Below are positions 24,057 to 32,959 of a stretch of DNA of 64,000 nt, piece after piece. The translations under genes were made by a program, and so were the position numbers. This DNA is from Floridanema evergladense (GTDB lineage Bacteria > Cyanobacteriota > Cyanobacteriia > Cyanobacteriales > Aerosakkonemataceae), in the NCBI RefSeq assembly GCF_041929205.1, contig NZ_JBHFNT010000046.1; one strand, written 5' to 3'. Numbering within the stretch: position 1 is the first letter of the stretch; each line of letters begins with the position of its first letter. Below the pieces are notes generated by a model. The model was not told the origin of the DNA. It searched no databases and was given only the letters and a program-made list of their open reading frames with translations.

Positions 24057-25457
24057 ATGATTAAAACTGGAAACAATTTGTTACAAACTGCAAGTGAAAA
24101 TTCGGATGACCTTTGGAAACAGGGGCGGTTAGTTGAGATTGAGATTACCGATCTCTCGGATACGGGGGATGGGGTAGGGCGTTTTGGGGAAAGGGTGGTG
24201 TTTGTACCGGATACGGTGGTGGGCGATCGCATTTCCGTTCGCTTACTCCGCGTTAAGCCACAATACGCCTTTGGCAAGCTACACGAGATTATTACACCTT
24301 CTGCCCATCGCACCCGCCCTGGCTGCATGGTGGCGGATAAATGCGGGGGTTGCCAATGGCAGCATATTAACTATGAGTATCAATTGGAAGCAAAGCGGAA
24401 TTTGGTAATTCAAGCTTTGGAACGGATTGGCGGAATTTTTGAACCACCTGTGGATGCTGTTTTGGCGGGAGATTCGGCTTTAGGATATCGCAATAAATCT
24501 ACTTATCCTGTGGGTTTGTCTTCTACGCTGAAGGTACAGGCGGGCTATTTCCAAAAGGGTTCTCATCAGATTGTGAATTTGAATCAATGCCCGGTACAGG
24601 ATGCGAGGTTAAATCTTTTGCTGAGTGAGGTAAAGGAGGACATTCAAGGGCGGGGTTGGCGAATTTATAACGAAAAACACCATCGCGGACAAATACGTTA
24701 TCTATCGCTGCGGATTGGGCGGCGCACGGGGGAAATGCTGTTAACTTTGGTGGTGAAGGATTGGGATTTGCCGGGAATTGAGGCTCAGGCAGAAGAGTGG
24801 TTGAAGCGTTATCCTCTGTTGGTGGGGGTGTCGCTGAATCGGAATCCCGATCGCACTAACGCTAATTTCGGTGAAGAAACTTGCTGTATTGCGGGAAAAT
24901 CTTTCTTACGGGAAAAGTTTGCCGATTTAGAGTTTCAAATTCGCCCAGATACTTTTTTCCAAGTAAATACAGAAGTGGCAGAGTTGCTGTTAAAGGAAAT
25001 TATTGGGCAACTTAATTTACAAGGAAATGAGGTTTTAGTTGATGCTTATTGTGGGATTGGTACGATGAGTTTGCCTCTGGCAAAATTGGTGCGCCAAGTA
25101 ATTGGTTTGGAGGTGCAACGGGAGGCGGTAGAACAAGCTGAATCTAATGGGATTTTGAACCAGATTACTAATGCTAGTTTTCAAATGGGAGAGGTGGAGA
25201 ATTTGTTGCCACAGTTGCCAATAACGCCAGATATTGTGTTGTTAGATCCGCCTCGTAAAGGTTGCGATCGCGCTGTGTTAGATTCTTTATTGGAAATCCA
25301 ACCAAGTCGAATTGTTTATGTTAGTTGTAAACCTGCAACTTTGGCACGCGATTTAAAAATTTTGTTGGCTGGTGGTTATCAATTAGTGAGAGTGCAACCT
25401 GCTGATTTCTTCCCCCAAACTGCTCATGTGGAATGTGCGGCTTTTCTGGTACGTTGA
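24057..25457 (+). CDS. rlmD: RlmD/RumA-type 23S rRNA (uracil-5-)-methyltransferase
   Basis: A protein of 466 aa from ATG 24057. An N-terminal TRAM domain (about 20-80) is followed by the Fe-S cysteines CMVADKCGGCQWQH...CPVQDARL. The SAM-binding DAYCGIGTMSLPLA and the catalytic VYVSCKPATLARDL with nucleophilic Cys come next, along with LDPPRKGCDRAV. The family methylates U747/U1939 in 23S rRNA; which position is not decidable here. A longer start at 23958 would include repeat DNA and was rejected. Confidence 0.9.
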   Translation: MIKTGNNLLQTASENSDDLWKQGRLVEIEITDLSDTGDGVGRFGERVVFVPDTVVGDRISVRLLRVKPQYAFGKLHEIITPSAHRTRPGCMVADKCGGCQWQHINYEYQLEAKRNLVIQALERIGGIFEPPVDAVLAGDSALGYRNKSTYPVGLSSTLKVQAGYFQKGSHQIVNLNQCPVQDARLNLLLSEVKEDIQGRGWRIYNEKHHRGQIRYLSLRIGRRTGEMLLTLVVKDWDLPGIEAQAEEWLKRYPLLVGVSLNRNPDRTNANFGEETCCIAGKSFLREKFADLEFQIRPDTFFQVNTEVAELLLKEIIGQLNLQGNEVLVDAYCGIGTMSLPLAKLVRQVIGLEVQREAVEQAESNGILNQITNASFQMGEVENLLPQLPITPDIVLLDPPRKGCDRAVLDSLLEIQPSRIVYVSCKPATLARDLKILLAGGYQLVRVQPADFFPQTAHVECAAFLVR

Positions 25458-25478
25458 GGTAAAGAAATAAATAGTAAA

Positions 25479-25522
25479 AGACGATCGCCTCGTAGAGAGT
25501 TATCTTCCAAGTGCGATCGTCT
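25479..25522. repeat. HIP1-based hairpin after rlmD
   Basis: AGACGATCGC (25479-25488) and GCGATCGTCT (25513-25522), perfect 10-bp arms built on HIP1-like octamers. It has no U-tract immediately after. Confidence 0.6.
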
Positions 25523-25748
25523 AAGTTTATTAATTATTGGTTCGGTTCAAAGCGGGTTATTACATGAAATTTCCCTTTTAAATCTTTTTGATAATCTTAA
25601 GGGTACTTTCTCTACAATTATCTTTCTTCGCTCTATTGATTGACAAGTGTATTAAGTATGTTAATTGTAAGATGAATAGTTTAAAAATAAGTTACTAATT
25701 TGATTACAAATTGTTATGATTGAATAATGGCTTGAGAGACAGGGAACT

Positions 25749-26594
25749 ATGTTTGAGCAGAAATTAGAAGCACTAAAAGGCATTTTTGCCCAAATGGATC
25801 GGGCGATTATCGCTTATTCTGGAGGAATTGATAGTACTTTGGTAGCAAAAGTTGCTTATGATGTTTTGAGCGATCGAGCTTTAGCTATAACAGCAGAATC
25901 GCCTTCTTTATTACCAGAAGATTTGGAAGATGCCAAAATTCAAGCACTACAGATTGGGATTCCGCATCAAGTAATTCAAACTCATGAAATGGAGAATCCT
26001 AATTACACTTCTAACCCAATAAATCGCTGTTATTTTTGCAAAAGTGAATTGCATGATACCCTAAAACCTTTGGCTTTGAGTTTGGGTTATCCTTATGTAG
26101 TTGATGGGGTAAATGCAGATGATTTAAAAGATTATCGTCCGGGAATTCAAGCTGCAAAGGAAAGAGGTGCGCGATCGCCTTTAGCAGAAGTAGGAATTAC
26201 CAAAATGGAAGTTAGAGAAATTTCTAAATTTTTAGGACTTCCTTGGTGGGATAAACCTGCTCAACCTTGTTTAAGTTCTCGCTTTCCTTATGGGGAAGAA
26301 ATTACGATCGCTAAATTACAAAGAGTTGGTAGAGCAGAACTTTATTTGCGGAAGTTGGGATGGCAAAATTTGCGCGTGCGATCGACTGGAGATACCGCTA
26401 AAATTGAATTACTACCAGAGCAAATCAAAGAGTTTGTTTTAACTACAGATTTACCCCAGCTAGTATCAGCTTTTCAAAAATTCGGCTTTATTTATGTGAC
26501 TCTGGATTTAGAAGGTTATCGTAGTGGCAAATTAAACCAAGTACTTAATCAGGATTTAATGATGAGCAACATGGACAGGATGTTGTCTATTTAA
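25749..26594 (+). CDS. larE: LarE-type ATP-dependent sacrificial sulfur transferase
   Basis: A 281-aa PP-loop protein. SGGIDST (residues 24-30) is the ATP-pyrophosphatase loop, RCYFCKSEL (93-101) is a LarE hallmark, and Cys174 in QPCLSSRFPYG corresponds to the cysteine whose sulfur LarE sacrifices when building the nickel-pincer nucleotide cofactor of lactate racemase and related enzymes. larB and larC are not adjacent. Many cyanobacteria have larE-like genes without a known client; a sulfur-transfer role is inferred from the conserved Cys. Confidence 0.88.
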   Translation: MFEQKLEALKGIFAQMDRAIIAYSGGIDSTLVAKVAYDVLSDRALAITAESPSLLPEDLEDAKIQALQIGIPHQVIQTHEMENPNYTSNPINRCYFCKSELHDTLKPLALSLGYPYVVDGVNADDLKDYRPGIQAAKERGARSPLAEVGITKMEVREISKFLGLPWWDKPAQPCLSSRFPYGEEITIAKLQRVGRAELYLRKLGWQNLRVRSTGDTAKIELLPEQIKEFVLTTDLPQLVSAFQKFGFIYVTLDLEGYRSGKLNQVLNQDLMMSNMDRMLSI

Positions 26595-26616
26595 TAATCT
26601 GTTGATTAAGTTCATT

Positions 26617-26666
26617 GTAAGGACTTTAGTCCTATTAGCTACTCCAGCAAGGACTTTAGTTCTTAC
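26617..26666. repeat. Palindromic dispersed repeat after larE
   Basis: GTAAGGACT...AGTTCTTAC outer arms (26617-26625 and 26658-26666) enclose two internal copies of AAGGACTTTAGT. It resembles the translation-like ACTTTAGTC palindromes scattered in cyanobacterial genomes. Confidence 0.65.
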
Positions 26667-27032
26667 AACCAACAAGCTGAATTACTTCATTGATTGTTAT
26701 TTTATTAATTATTCGTTGGTTGACTAAAGTAAAAAAATTGAATAGTATAAAAGTACGCCTCTTATTAAGTTGTATTTTATTTACAAAGTTCAAAACAGTA
26801 TTAAAATATACAAAATTTTATTAATAAGCAACTTTATCAAGGAAGTTTCTGGTAAAAGTTAATAGGAAAGCCTAAATACATGGTAAAAAAACTAGTGCAG
26901 TGTGACAGGAATAACTACACCAAACAAGTGAAAAAGCTTTGGATAAACCTTCTTTCCTTCTGCCTTCTGCCCTCTGCCTTCTGCCTTTTTGTACTAGGTT
27001 TAAACATGATTTAAAAAGGCGGGTGCCTGATT
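26667..27032. other. larE-pckA intergenic region
   Basis: Over 360 bp, A+T rich, with a TTCTGCCTTCTGCC tandem run at about 26951-26991. No gene supported; the pckA promoter should be here. Confidence 0.5.
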
Positions 27033-28706
27033 ATGGTGAACTCAACAACTTACCCCCTAAATTCCCTGAATATGACCACTATTAGCCGTTTGGAAGAAAG
27101 CTTTTTCCATGTAGGCGAGACAAAGAATGGAAAAAGCTCTAACTTAGAATCTTTAGGAATAAAAAATTGCGGTCGCCTATATCGTAATTTATCAGTATCG
27201 CAGTTAGTAGAACATACTTTATCGCGCCAAGAAGGGATTTTAGGCGAGAATGGTGCGGTGTTTGTGAAGACGGGTAAGTATACGGGTCGATCGCCTAAAG
27301 ATAAGTTTATAGTTGACGAACCAGGCATTCATGATGAAATTGATTGGAACGGCGTAAACGTGCCGATTTCTGTAGAAAAATTCGCTCAAATTTACAAAAA
27401 AGTTCTTGCTTATATGCAAGGCAAAGACTTGTACATTTTTGACGGTTATGTTGGGGCCGATCCTGAATATCGGTTAGGCGTAAGAGTAATAAATGAATTT
27501 GCTTGGCACAATTTATTCGTGCATCAATTGTTTATTAGACCAACAACAGAAGAACTCAAACATCATTATGCAGATGTAACAGTAATTTCAGTTCCCGGTT
27601 TACAAGGCGATCCAGAAACAGACGGGATTAATAGCGAAGCATTTATTATAGTCAATTTCCTGAAAGGAATTGTTTTAATAGGCGGAACTCACTATGCTGG
27701 AGAAATGAAAAAATCCGTGTTCTCATTCATGAATTATTTGATGACGAAACGGAATGTTTTGCCAATGCACTGTGCTGCCAATATGGACAAAAATGGCAAT
27801 ACAGCTTTATTTTTTGGTCTTTCGGGTACAGGAAAAACTACTTTATCTGCTGACCCCGAACGCCGTTTAATCGGTGATGATGAACATGGATGGTCAACCA
27901 GAGGAATCTTCAATTTTGAAGGTGGATGTTATGCTAAAACTATTCGCCTTTCTCAGAAAAATGAACCGCAAATTTGGGAAGCGTTACGTTTTGGTGCGTT
28001 GATTGAAAATGTGACCATTGATCCAGAAAAACGAGTTCCTGATTATGACGATAGTAGCGTTACTGAAAACACGAGGGCTGCTTATCCAGTAGAATTTATT
28101 CCTAATTGTGTAATTCCTGGTTTTGGCGGTCATCCAAAAACTGTAATCTTTTTAACCGCAGATGCTTTTGGGGTTTTGCCACCCATTGCCAAACTCACAA
28201 ATAGACAGGCAATGTATCATTTCATTTCTGGTTATACCAGTAATTTAGCTGGTACAGAAAGAGGAATTACTGAACCGCAAGCGACTTTTTCTTCTTGTTT
28301 TGGTAAACCATTTTTGCCGCTGTCGCCAATTATTTACGCTGAGATGTTGTACGACAGAATTATTGAGTATAATGCTGATGTTTATCTAGTAAATACTGGT
28401 TGGACTGGTGGCCCTTACGGTGTAGGTAAACGGATTGCGATCGCAGATACTCGTGCTATGGTTTCAGCTGCTTTGAATGGCGACTTAAATCATGTAAAAT
28501 TCCATCACCATCCGATTTTTCACATTTTAGTTCCTGAGTCTGTTCCGGGTGTAGATAGCAATATTTTAGATCCGATTAAAACTTGGAGTGACCCGGAAGC
28601 GTATCAACAAAAAGCAAAAGCTTTAGCGCAAAAGTTTGTGGAAAACTTTAAGCAGTACCAGCGAGTACCTAGAGAAATTTTGGAAGCTGCGCCTAGTTTA
28701 GGTTAA
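27033..28706 (+). CDS. pckA: Phosphoenolpyruvate carboxykinase (ATP)
   Basis: PckA converts oxaloacetate and ATP to PEP, CO2 and ADP (gluconeogenesis or anaplerotic balance). It has 557 aa. FVKTGKYTGRSPKDKFIVDEP (77-96) binds substrate, GLSGTGKTTLS (262-272) is the kinase P-loop, and GDDEHGW (281-287) the metal/ATP segment. TRAAYPVEFIPN and the C-terminal NTGWTGGPYGVGKRI complete the ATP-type enzyme. An alternative start at Met14 (27072) would remove a nonconserved leader. Confidence 0.95.
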   Translation: MVNSTTYPLNSLNMTTISRLEESFFHVGETKNGKSSNLESLGIKNCGRLYRNLSVSQLVEHTLSRQEGILGENGAVFVKTGKYTGRSPKDKFIVDEPGIHDEIDWNGVNVPISVEKFAQIYKKVLAYMQGKDLYIFDGYVGADPEYRLGVRVINEFAWHNLFVHQLFIRPTTEELKHHYADVTVISVPGLQGDPETDGINSEAFIIVNFLKGIVLIGGTHYAGEMKKSVFSFMNYLMTKRNVLPMHCAANMDKNGNTALFFGLSGTGKTTLSADPERRLIGDDEHGWSTRGIFNFEGGCYAKTIRLSQKNEPQIWEALRFGALIENVTIDPEKRVPDYDDSSVTENTRAAYPVEFIPNCVIPGFGGHPKTVIFLTADAFGVLPPIAKLTNRQAMYHFISGYTSNLAGTERGITEPQATFSSCFGKPFLPLSPIIYAEMLYDRIIEYNADVYLVNTGWTGGPYGVGKRIAIADTRAMVSAALNGDLNHVKFHHHPIFHILVPESVPGVDSNILDPIKTWSDPEAYQQKAKALAQKFVENFKQYQRVPREILEAAPSLG

Positions 28707-28834
28707 GTCGATCGAACGCGATCGTTGAATTAATCATCAGTTTTTGATAATCTCTTGTATGGGGTAGGTAATTCTTCCCCTTATTTTTTTGCAATATGGA
28801 ATGCTTTCTGGTACTAGTTTAGGAGAAAAGATTA

Positions 28835-29521
28835 GTGGGTTTAAAACTGGAAAAAGTCATTCCTTGGGGACGCAATTTTGCTGAATACGTCAGAATGTTT
28901 AATCTCACAACAGATGAGTTCAAGTTAAATATTTTAGATTGTGCTGGTGGCCCCGCTAGTTTTAATGCGGAAATGACTGAGCAAGGATATAATGTTATAT
29001 CTTGCGATCCTGTTTACTGTTTTACTGTTGATGAAATTAAGCAACGAATTCAAGATACTTATTCCGCAGTTGTTAATGGTGTAAAAGCAAATTTAGATTG
29101 TTATGTGTGGCAGGAAATCACCTCTCCCGAACACTTAGGACAGGTACGCATGGCAGCAATGGAAAAGTTTTTAGCGGATTTTGACTTGGGAGTAAAAGAA
29201 GGGCGTTATTTGCCTCATGGTTTGCCAGTTTTACCTTTTAATAATTATCAGTTTGATTTAGCTTTATGCTCGCATTTTCTATTTACTTATTCTGAGCAAC
29301 TTTTAGAAGAATTCCATTTAGCTGCAATTCGGGAAATGTGTAGGGTTGCCAAAGAAGTGAGAATTTTTCCACTTTTGGATATATCGGGAGAAGTATCACC
29401 AATTTTAGAACCCGTACTCAACAAATTGGAAATGCAAGGTTATAATGTGGAAATTAAACAGGTGTTATATGAATTTCAAAAAGGCGGAAACCAAATACTA
29501 AAGGTTTGTCCGCCAAAGTGA
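28835..29521 (+). CDS. Putative SAM-dependent methyltransferase
   Basis: A 228-aa protein from GTG 28835, preceded by GGAGAAAAG. ILDCAGGPASFNAEM (about 33-47) is a degenerate motif I with a glycine-rich turn; VISCDPVY is motif II, and FDLALCSHFLFTY the motif IV region. The rest is helical and I recognise no substrate. The family is common in cyanobacteria and often of unknown function. Confidence 0.7.
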   Translation: MGLKLEKVIPWGRNFAEYVRMFNLTTDEFKLNILDCAGGPASFNAEMTEQGYNVISCDPVYCFTVDEIKQRIQDTYSAVVNGVKANLDCYVWQEITSPEHLGQVRMAAMEKFLADFDLGVKEGRYLPHGLPVLPFNNYQFDLALCSHFLFTYSEQLLEEFHLAAIREMCRVAKEVRIFPLLDISGEVSPILEPVLNKLEMQGYNVEIKQVLYEFQKGGNQILKVCPPK

Positions 29522-29525
29522 AATT

Positions 29526-29888
29526 TTACATCGATGGTTCCTCGATCGGAACCAGGAAACAACCATTGATTCGCCAACTCCCATCAAGTTGTTTTTCCAT
29601 TTGGTAAAGCGCCCTTCTGGGGTTTCCTTCGGGATCGAGCACTAACACTGGTTGCGCCAAAGCACCGTTAACAATTGCCAAGTTTTCAAATAACACGGAA
29701 CGAGGACGATAGACAGCTTCGTAGGAAGATCGGACCATCTCCATAAAGTTTTCCGGGGTTTGGAAGGTGATTTGAATGCCTGGGGTAGCAAGTGAGAATG
29801 CAGTAACGGCATCCTCTTGCTGAAATGCTTCAAGTTGGCGTTCGATAACAAATCGGATGGCGGCGCGATCGCTATCTGTAATTTGCAT
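29526..29888 (-). CDS. DUF4864 domain protein
   Basis: A protein of 120 aa from MQITDSDRAAIRFVIERQLEAF (29888); a GTG at 29915 would add nine residues. The pattern DSDRAAI...VIERQLEAFQQEDAVTAFSLATPGIQ and LYQMEKQLDGSWRINGCFL identify DUF4864, a small NTF2-like fold. Function unknown. It is convergent with the upstream methyltransferase. Confidence 0.8.
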   Translation of the reverse strand: MQITDSDRAAIRFVIERQLEAFQQEDAVTAFSLATPGIQITFQTPENFMEMVRSSYEAVYRPRSVLFENLAIVNGALAQPVLVLDPEGNPRRALYQMEKQLDGSWRINGCFLVPIEEPSM

Positions 29889-30693
29889 CAGTTTTGCCTT
29901 TGTTTCTATAAACACTACTAATAGAGCAGTTTACTTAAATTATAGAAAGGTTAGCCGCTAGTGACTAGGTAGAAAACTTAAGAAAGGTTAATAATTTAAT
30001 TTTCTCCTCATTAGTTAAACTTTTTCGCTCTGTGGGAATACTAAATTGAATAGATTTTTTAGAGATGATAACGCGAACTATTCCATTTCTTTCTTTGGGT
30101 TCTTTGCGGTGCAAAAAAAACAGGCTGCAATATAGTAAATACTCCAACTAATTGCTGGCAACATAGTTAGAGCAGATAACTATACTGATTCCTATCACTC
30201 AGCGAAATGAGCGATCGTGCCATCAACCACCGCAGTTACCTAATTATTTCAGGAAAACTTTAAAGGAAATTACCCTGTAACTAGATTTTCTGTAAATTTT
30301 TCGTAAAATCTTTTCCCAAATAAGGGGAAATTAGAGATGCTAAATGCTTACAGCAAAAGAGATTTACCTCTTACTCCTCACATTGAGTGGAAAAATGCCA
30401 AATTTTTTTTCATGATAACCTGAGCAATAATGAAGAAAAACTATAATCTGTCTCATCTCAGAAACATGAAGGAAAAACAAACAAATAATTTATGTGTAGG
30501 TTTGTTAGGATTTTTCTCAAAATTATGTACGAATGTGTAAGTAAATTAGCATCTACCTAAAATTAGCAGTTAATAAAAAAAACTTATTGTTAGTAATTAC
30601 TGCTAATTGAATTTTTTATAAATTTCCCCATAACCTCGCATCTGAGTTAGCAGCACCAACTTATTGATTAATTACTCGCTTAGGTAGAACAAA
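29889..30693. other. Long intergenic region with structured elements
   Basis: About 800 bp without a well-supported gene. A 60-codon frame on the minus strand (29965-30147) has no family resemblance. The plus strand carries a small hairpin (AAGAG/CTCTT) followed by ACTCCTCACA at 30373-30382, identical to ten bases of the Yfr1 core, then a T8 run, and farther on a hairpin terminator (30561-30617). These are described separately in the findings. Confidence 0.5.
30561..30617 (+). terminator. Orphan hairpin terminator upstream of the 30.7-kb gene
   Basis: AATTAGCAGT (30561-30570) and ACTGCTAATT (30599-30608) form a perfect 10-bp stem with additional weak pairs, followed by GAATTTTTTA. No plus-strand gene precedes it within about 1 kb. 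Confidence 0.65.
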
Positions 30694-31293
30694 ATGGCAT
30701 TAAACAGCGTCATGGTTAAAGAAGTCGATATTAAACAGGGTGAGTTAGACATATCGGCAGAAGTAGAACTGCCTGTAAATGAAAATACTGATGCAGCAAT
30801 TCATTTAGCTACTGCGGAACGGCATCAAGAAATATTTACCCCTGATTGTATTGTGACAACTCCCGCCCAAGTTTACCTGAAATTTGAAGACCTAATGTGT
30901 TTTGAAGTGGTCGATCGCCAATTTCAAAAATGGGGTGTTACATTTAACAACTGCATAGCGATTCGTCCCTCTAATCCAGCGTTTCCACCTTACTCTGGTA
31001 CTACAGTGCTAATGGGAGCACCGAAGAGTGGATGGTTAGAAGCGATGTTCGATCGACCTGTTAAATCTGTAAGTGCTTTGGTTACTACCTCTCAGAAATT
31101 AGTATTAGCGGCTTATAACCAAGATAATCAACTGCTCAAAGAAGTAGAGATTTCTGAGCCAAATTTGGCGGGTTATCACTCATCAATTCCACCAAACGCA
31201 TTAATTACAATTACCGGAGCAAATATCTATCGAGTTACCTACTGTGCTTTTGATGGTCAATTTATTTTAGATGACTTTAAGTTTCAACTTTAG
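30694..31293 (+). CDS. Unknown beta-rich protein with PEP-CTERM-protein-like domain
   Basis: A 199-aa protein. From about residue 50 the pattern LKFEDL...WGVTFNNCIAIRPSNPAFPPYSG, FDRPVKSVSALVTTSQKLVLAAYNQDNQLL, and the final FDGQFILDDFKFQL resembles beta-sandwich domains found in cyanobacterial secreted PEP-CTERM proteins. Unlike those, it has no signal peptide and no C-terminal sorting motif. It would therefore stay in the cytoplasm unless exported otherwise. A downstream gene follows after 40 bp. Confidence 0.55.
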   Translation: MALNSVMVKEVDIKQGELDISAEVELPVNENTDAAIHLATAERHQEIFTPDCIVTTPAQVYLKFEDLMCFEVVDRQFQKWGVTFNNCIAIRPSNPAFPPYSGTTVLMGAPKSGWLEAMFDRPVKSVSALVTTSQKLVLAAYNQDNQLLKEVEISEPNLAGYHSSIPPNALITITGANIYRVTYCAFDGQFILDDFKFQL

Positions 31294-31333
31294 CTAAAAT
31301 TATCCTGAGAGATGCTATTGTTTCTATAAGTTG

Positions 31334-32182
31334 ATGTGGATTGATTATCCACATCACAAGAAACTTATTATCTGGCAGGTAAGCAAGGTGGCACAGGCTT
31401 CCTCTTGGTGGCAAGATGTGGTTAATCAACTCCCCAACTCGTTGTTTGTGGAGTTCCAAAGCCAAAGCAGAACTATTAAAATTTTCTCTGGTAAACAGTC
31501 AAGGAGTTCGAGATATTGGCTGTTAGGCTCGATCGCGGCGATAACAATTATACTGAGCGATAGAAAGTTGCTCTTGGCTAGCAGCATTGGTGTGGTAACG
31601 ATATGGTTAGTTTATCGGCTACAATCAGGCAATTGGCAGCCTTATTTGTCGAACTTGCGTCGATTACTAACAGGTGCGAATCGTCAGTTAGTAGTAGCGG
31701 TGATTAGCGGTGGATTGGCGACATTGTGTGGTTATGTGGCGATCGCGGGTGCAGACACTCAAAGCTCTTGGATTACACTAATTGTACTGCTCCAATCTCT
31801 AGGCACCCTACCAATTTTAGGATTACTGGTTTGGCAAATCCTCACCCAGCAAACAAAACCAGACACCACAAAGCTTGACCAAATGCTAGCAGATTTAACT
31901 CATGCAGACCCCCTAAAACGTTTAATTGCCGTTCGCTATTTAACAAGTTCCGTCAAACGATTTGATTTTAACCACAAAATCTGGATTAGTGATTACTTTC
32001 GCCTCATGTTAAATCGGGAACAAGAAGCAATAGTTCGTGATGCCATTCTTGACGGTTTAAGGATATTAGAAAATTATCCCAAACTAGGTGAAGCTAGAGC
32101 CTCTTTTTCAATGCCAGTGAATGTCAAACGCCATGAAGTGAAAGCAGAGAAGCACAGGCGCACAGTACCATACGAAAAATAA
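31334..32182 (+). CDS. Membrane protein of unknown function with helical C-terminus
   Basis: 282 aa from ATG 31334. Hydrophobic spans at about 60-90 (SIAAITIILSDRKLLLASSIGVVTIWLVY) and 120-165 (LVVAVISGGLATLCGYVAIAG, WITLIVLLQSLGTLPILGLLVW) are followed by a soluble helical region (175-260) that may be a small HEAT/armadillo-like pair. The ATG lies inside a perfect GATGTGGAT/ATCCACATC hairpin (31333-31355), so initiation could instead be at GTG 31388 (VAQASSWWQ). No family recognised. Confidence 0.6.
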   Translation: MWIDYPHHKKLIIWQVSKVAQASSWWQDVVNQLPNSLFVEFQSQSRTIKIFSGKQSRSSRYWLLGSIAAITIILSDRKLLLASSIGVVTIWLVYRLQSGNWQPYLSNLRRLLTGANRQLVVAVISGGLATLCGYVAIAGADTQSSWITLIVLLQSLGTLPILGLLVWQILTQQTKPDTTKLDQMLADLTHADPLKRLIAVRYLTSSVKRFDFNHKIWISDYFRLMLNREQEAIVRDAILDGLRILENYPKLGEARASFSMPVNVKRHEVKAEKHRRTVPYEK

Positions 32183-32269
32183 ATTTTCCCATTCTCTGCC
32201 AATCCTCGGTTCCCAAAACCAGGATTTTTATTGCTAAGTTAAACTTAGGTGTTGTCTCATCTTGATTTA

Positions 32270-32959
32270 ATGCAGCTGGCTCCAGTTTTTCCGATTTTAT
32301 ATCGCATTTTGCAACCTACCTTTCCCTCGTGTCTGTGGTCGGGAAGTGTTCGAGAACCGATCGTCGCTTTAACTTTTGATGATGGCCCTCATCCGCAATA
32401 TACACCTGAGTTATTGGAAGTTTTAGATAAGTACAAAATTCCTGCCAGTTTTTTCTGGTTGGGTGTTTGTGTGGAAAGGTCGCCAGAGGTGGCGAAAGCA
32501 GTTTATCAGCGAGGACACTGGGTAGGTTTACATGGCTATAATCACCAGATGTTTACCAGTTTTACTCCGCCAAATTTAAAGCAGAATTTGGAAAAGACGC
32601 AGTTAGCGATCGCTCAAGCTTGTCAGTTAGATTTTGATTACGTTCAAACTCACGTTAGAGATGTTCGCCCTCCCAATGGTGTGTTTACACCGCAGATTTT
32701 AAACTCTCTGCAACAGTGGAATTATCGCCCAGTCATGTGGAGCGTAGTCCCGGAAGATTGGGTACTCCCAGGAGTAGCTATTGTAGTACAAAGAGTATTA
32801 TCTCAAGTGCAAAATGGTGCGTTAATTGTATTACATGATGGAATGTTTGGTGGGGCTGAAGTTGCAGAAACTACAGCGCTAATTGTAAAAAATTTGCTTC
32901 AACGAGGCTTTAGGTTTGTTACAGTAGAGCAGCTTTGGCAACTAAATTCAGTAGTTTAA
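32270..32959 (+). CDS. Polysaccharide deacetylase (NodB homology, CE4)
   Basis: A protein of 229 aa from ATG 32270. LTFDDGPHPQYTPELLEVLDKY carries the catalytic/metal Asp pair of CE4 (TFDDGP), and GLHGYNHQMFT carries the two metal histidines. RDVRPPNGVFTP provides the RxPxG motif. There is no signal peptide, so it may act in the cytoplasm or be exported in another way. Substrates could be peptidoglycan or exopolysaccharide N-acetyl groups. Confidence 0.87.
   Translation: MQLAPVFPILYRILQPTFPSCLWSGSVREPIVALTFDDGPHPQYTPELLEVLDKYKIPASFFWLGVCVERSPEVAKAVYQRGHWVGLHGYNHQMFTSFTPPNLKQNLEKTQLAIAQACQLDFDYVQTHVRDVRPPNGVFTPQILNSLQQWNYRPVMWSVVPEDWVLPGVAIVVQRVLSQVQNGALIVLHDGMFGGAEVAETTALIVKNLLQRGFRFVTVEQLWQLNSVV

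Noticed and set aside
29965..30147. 60-codon frame on the minus strand
   Set aside because: No family resemblance, no clear ribosome site, and lies in a region with structured RNA-like elements.
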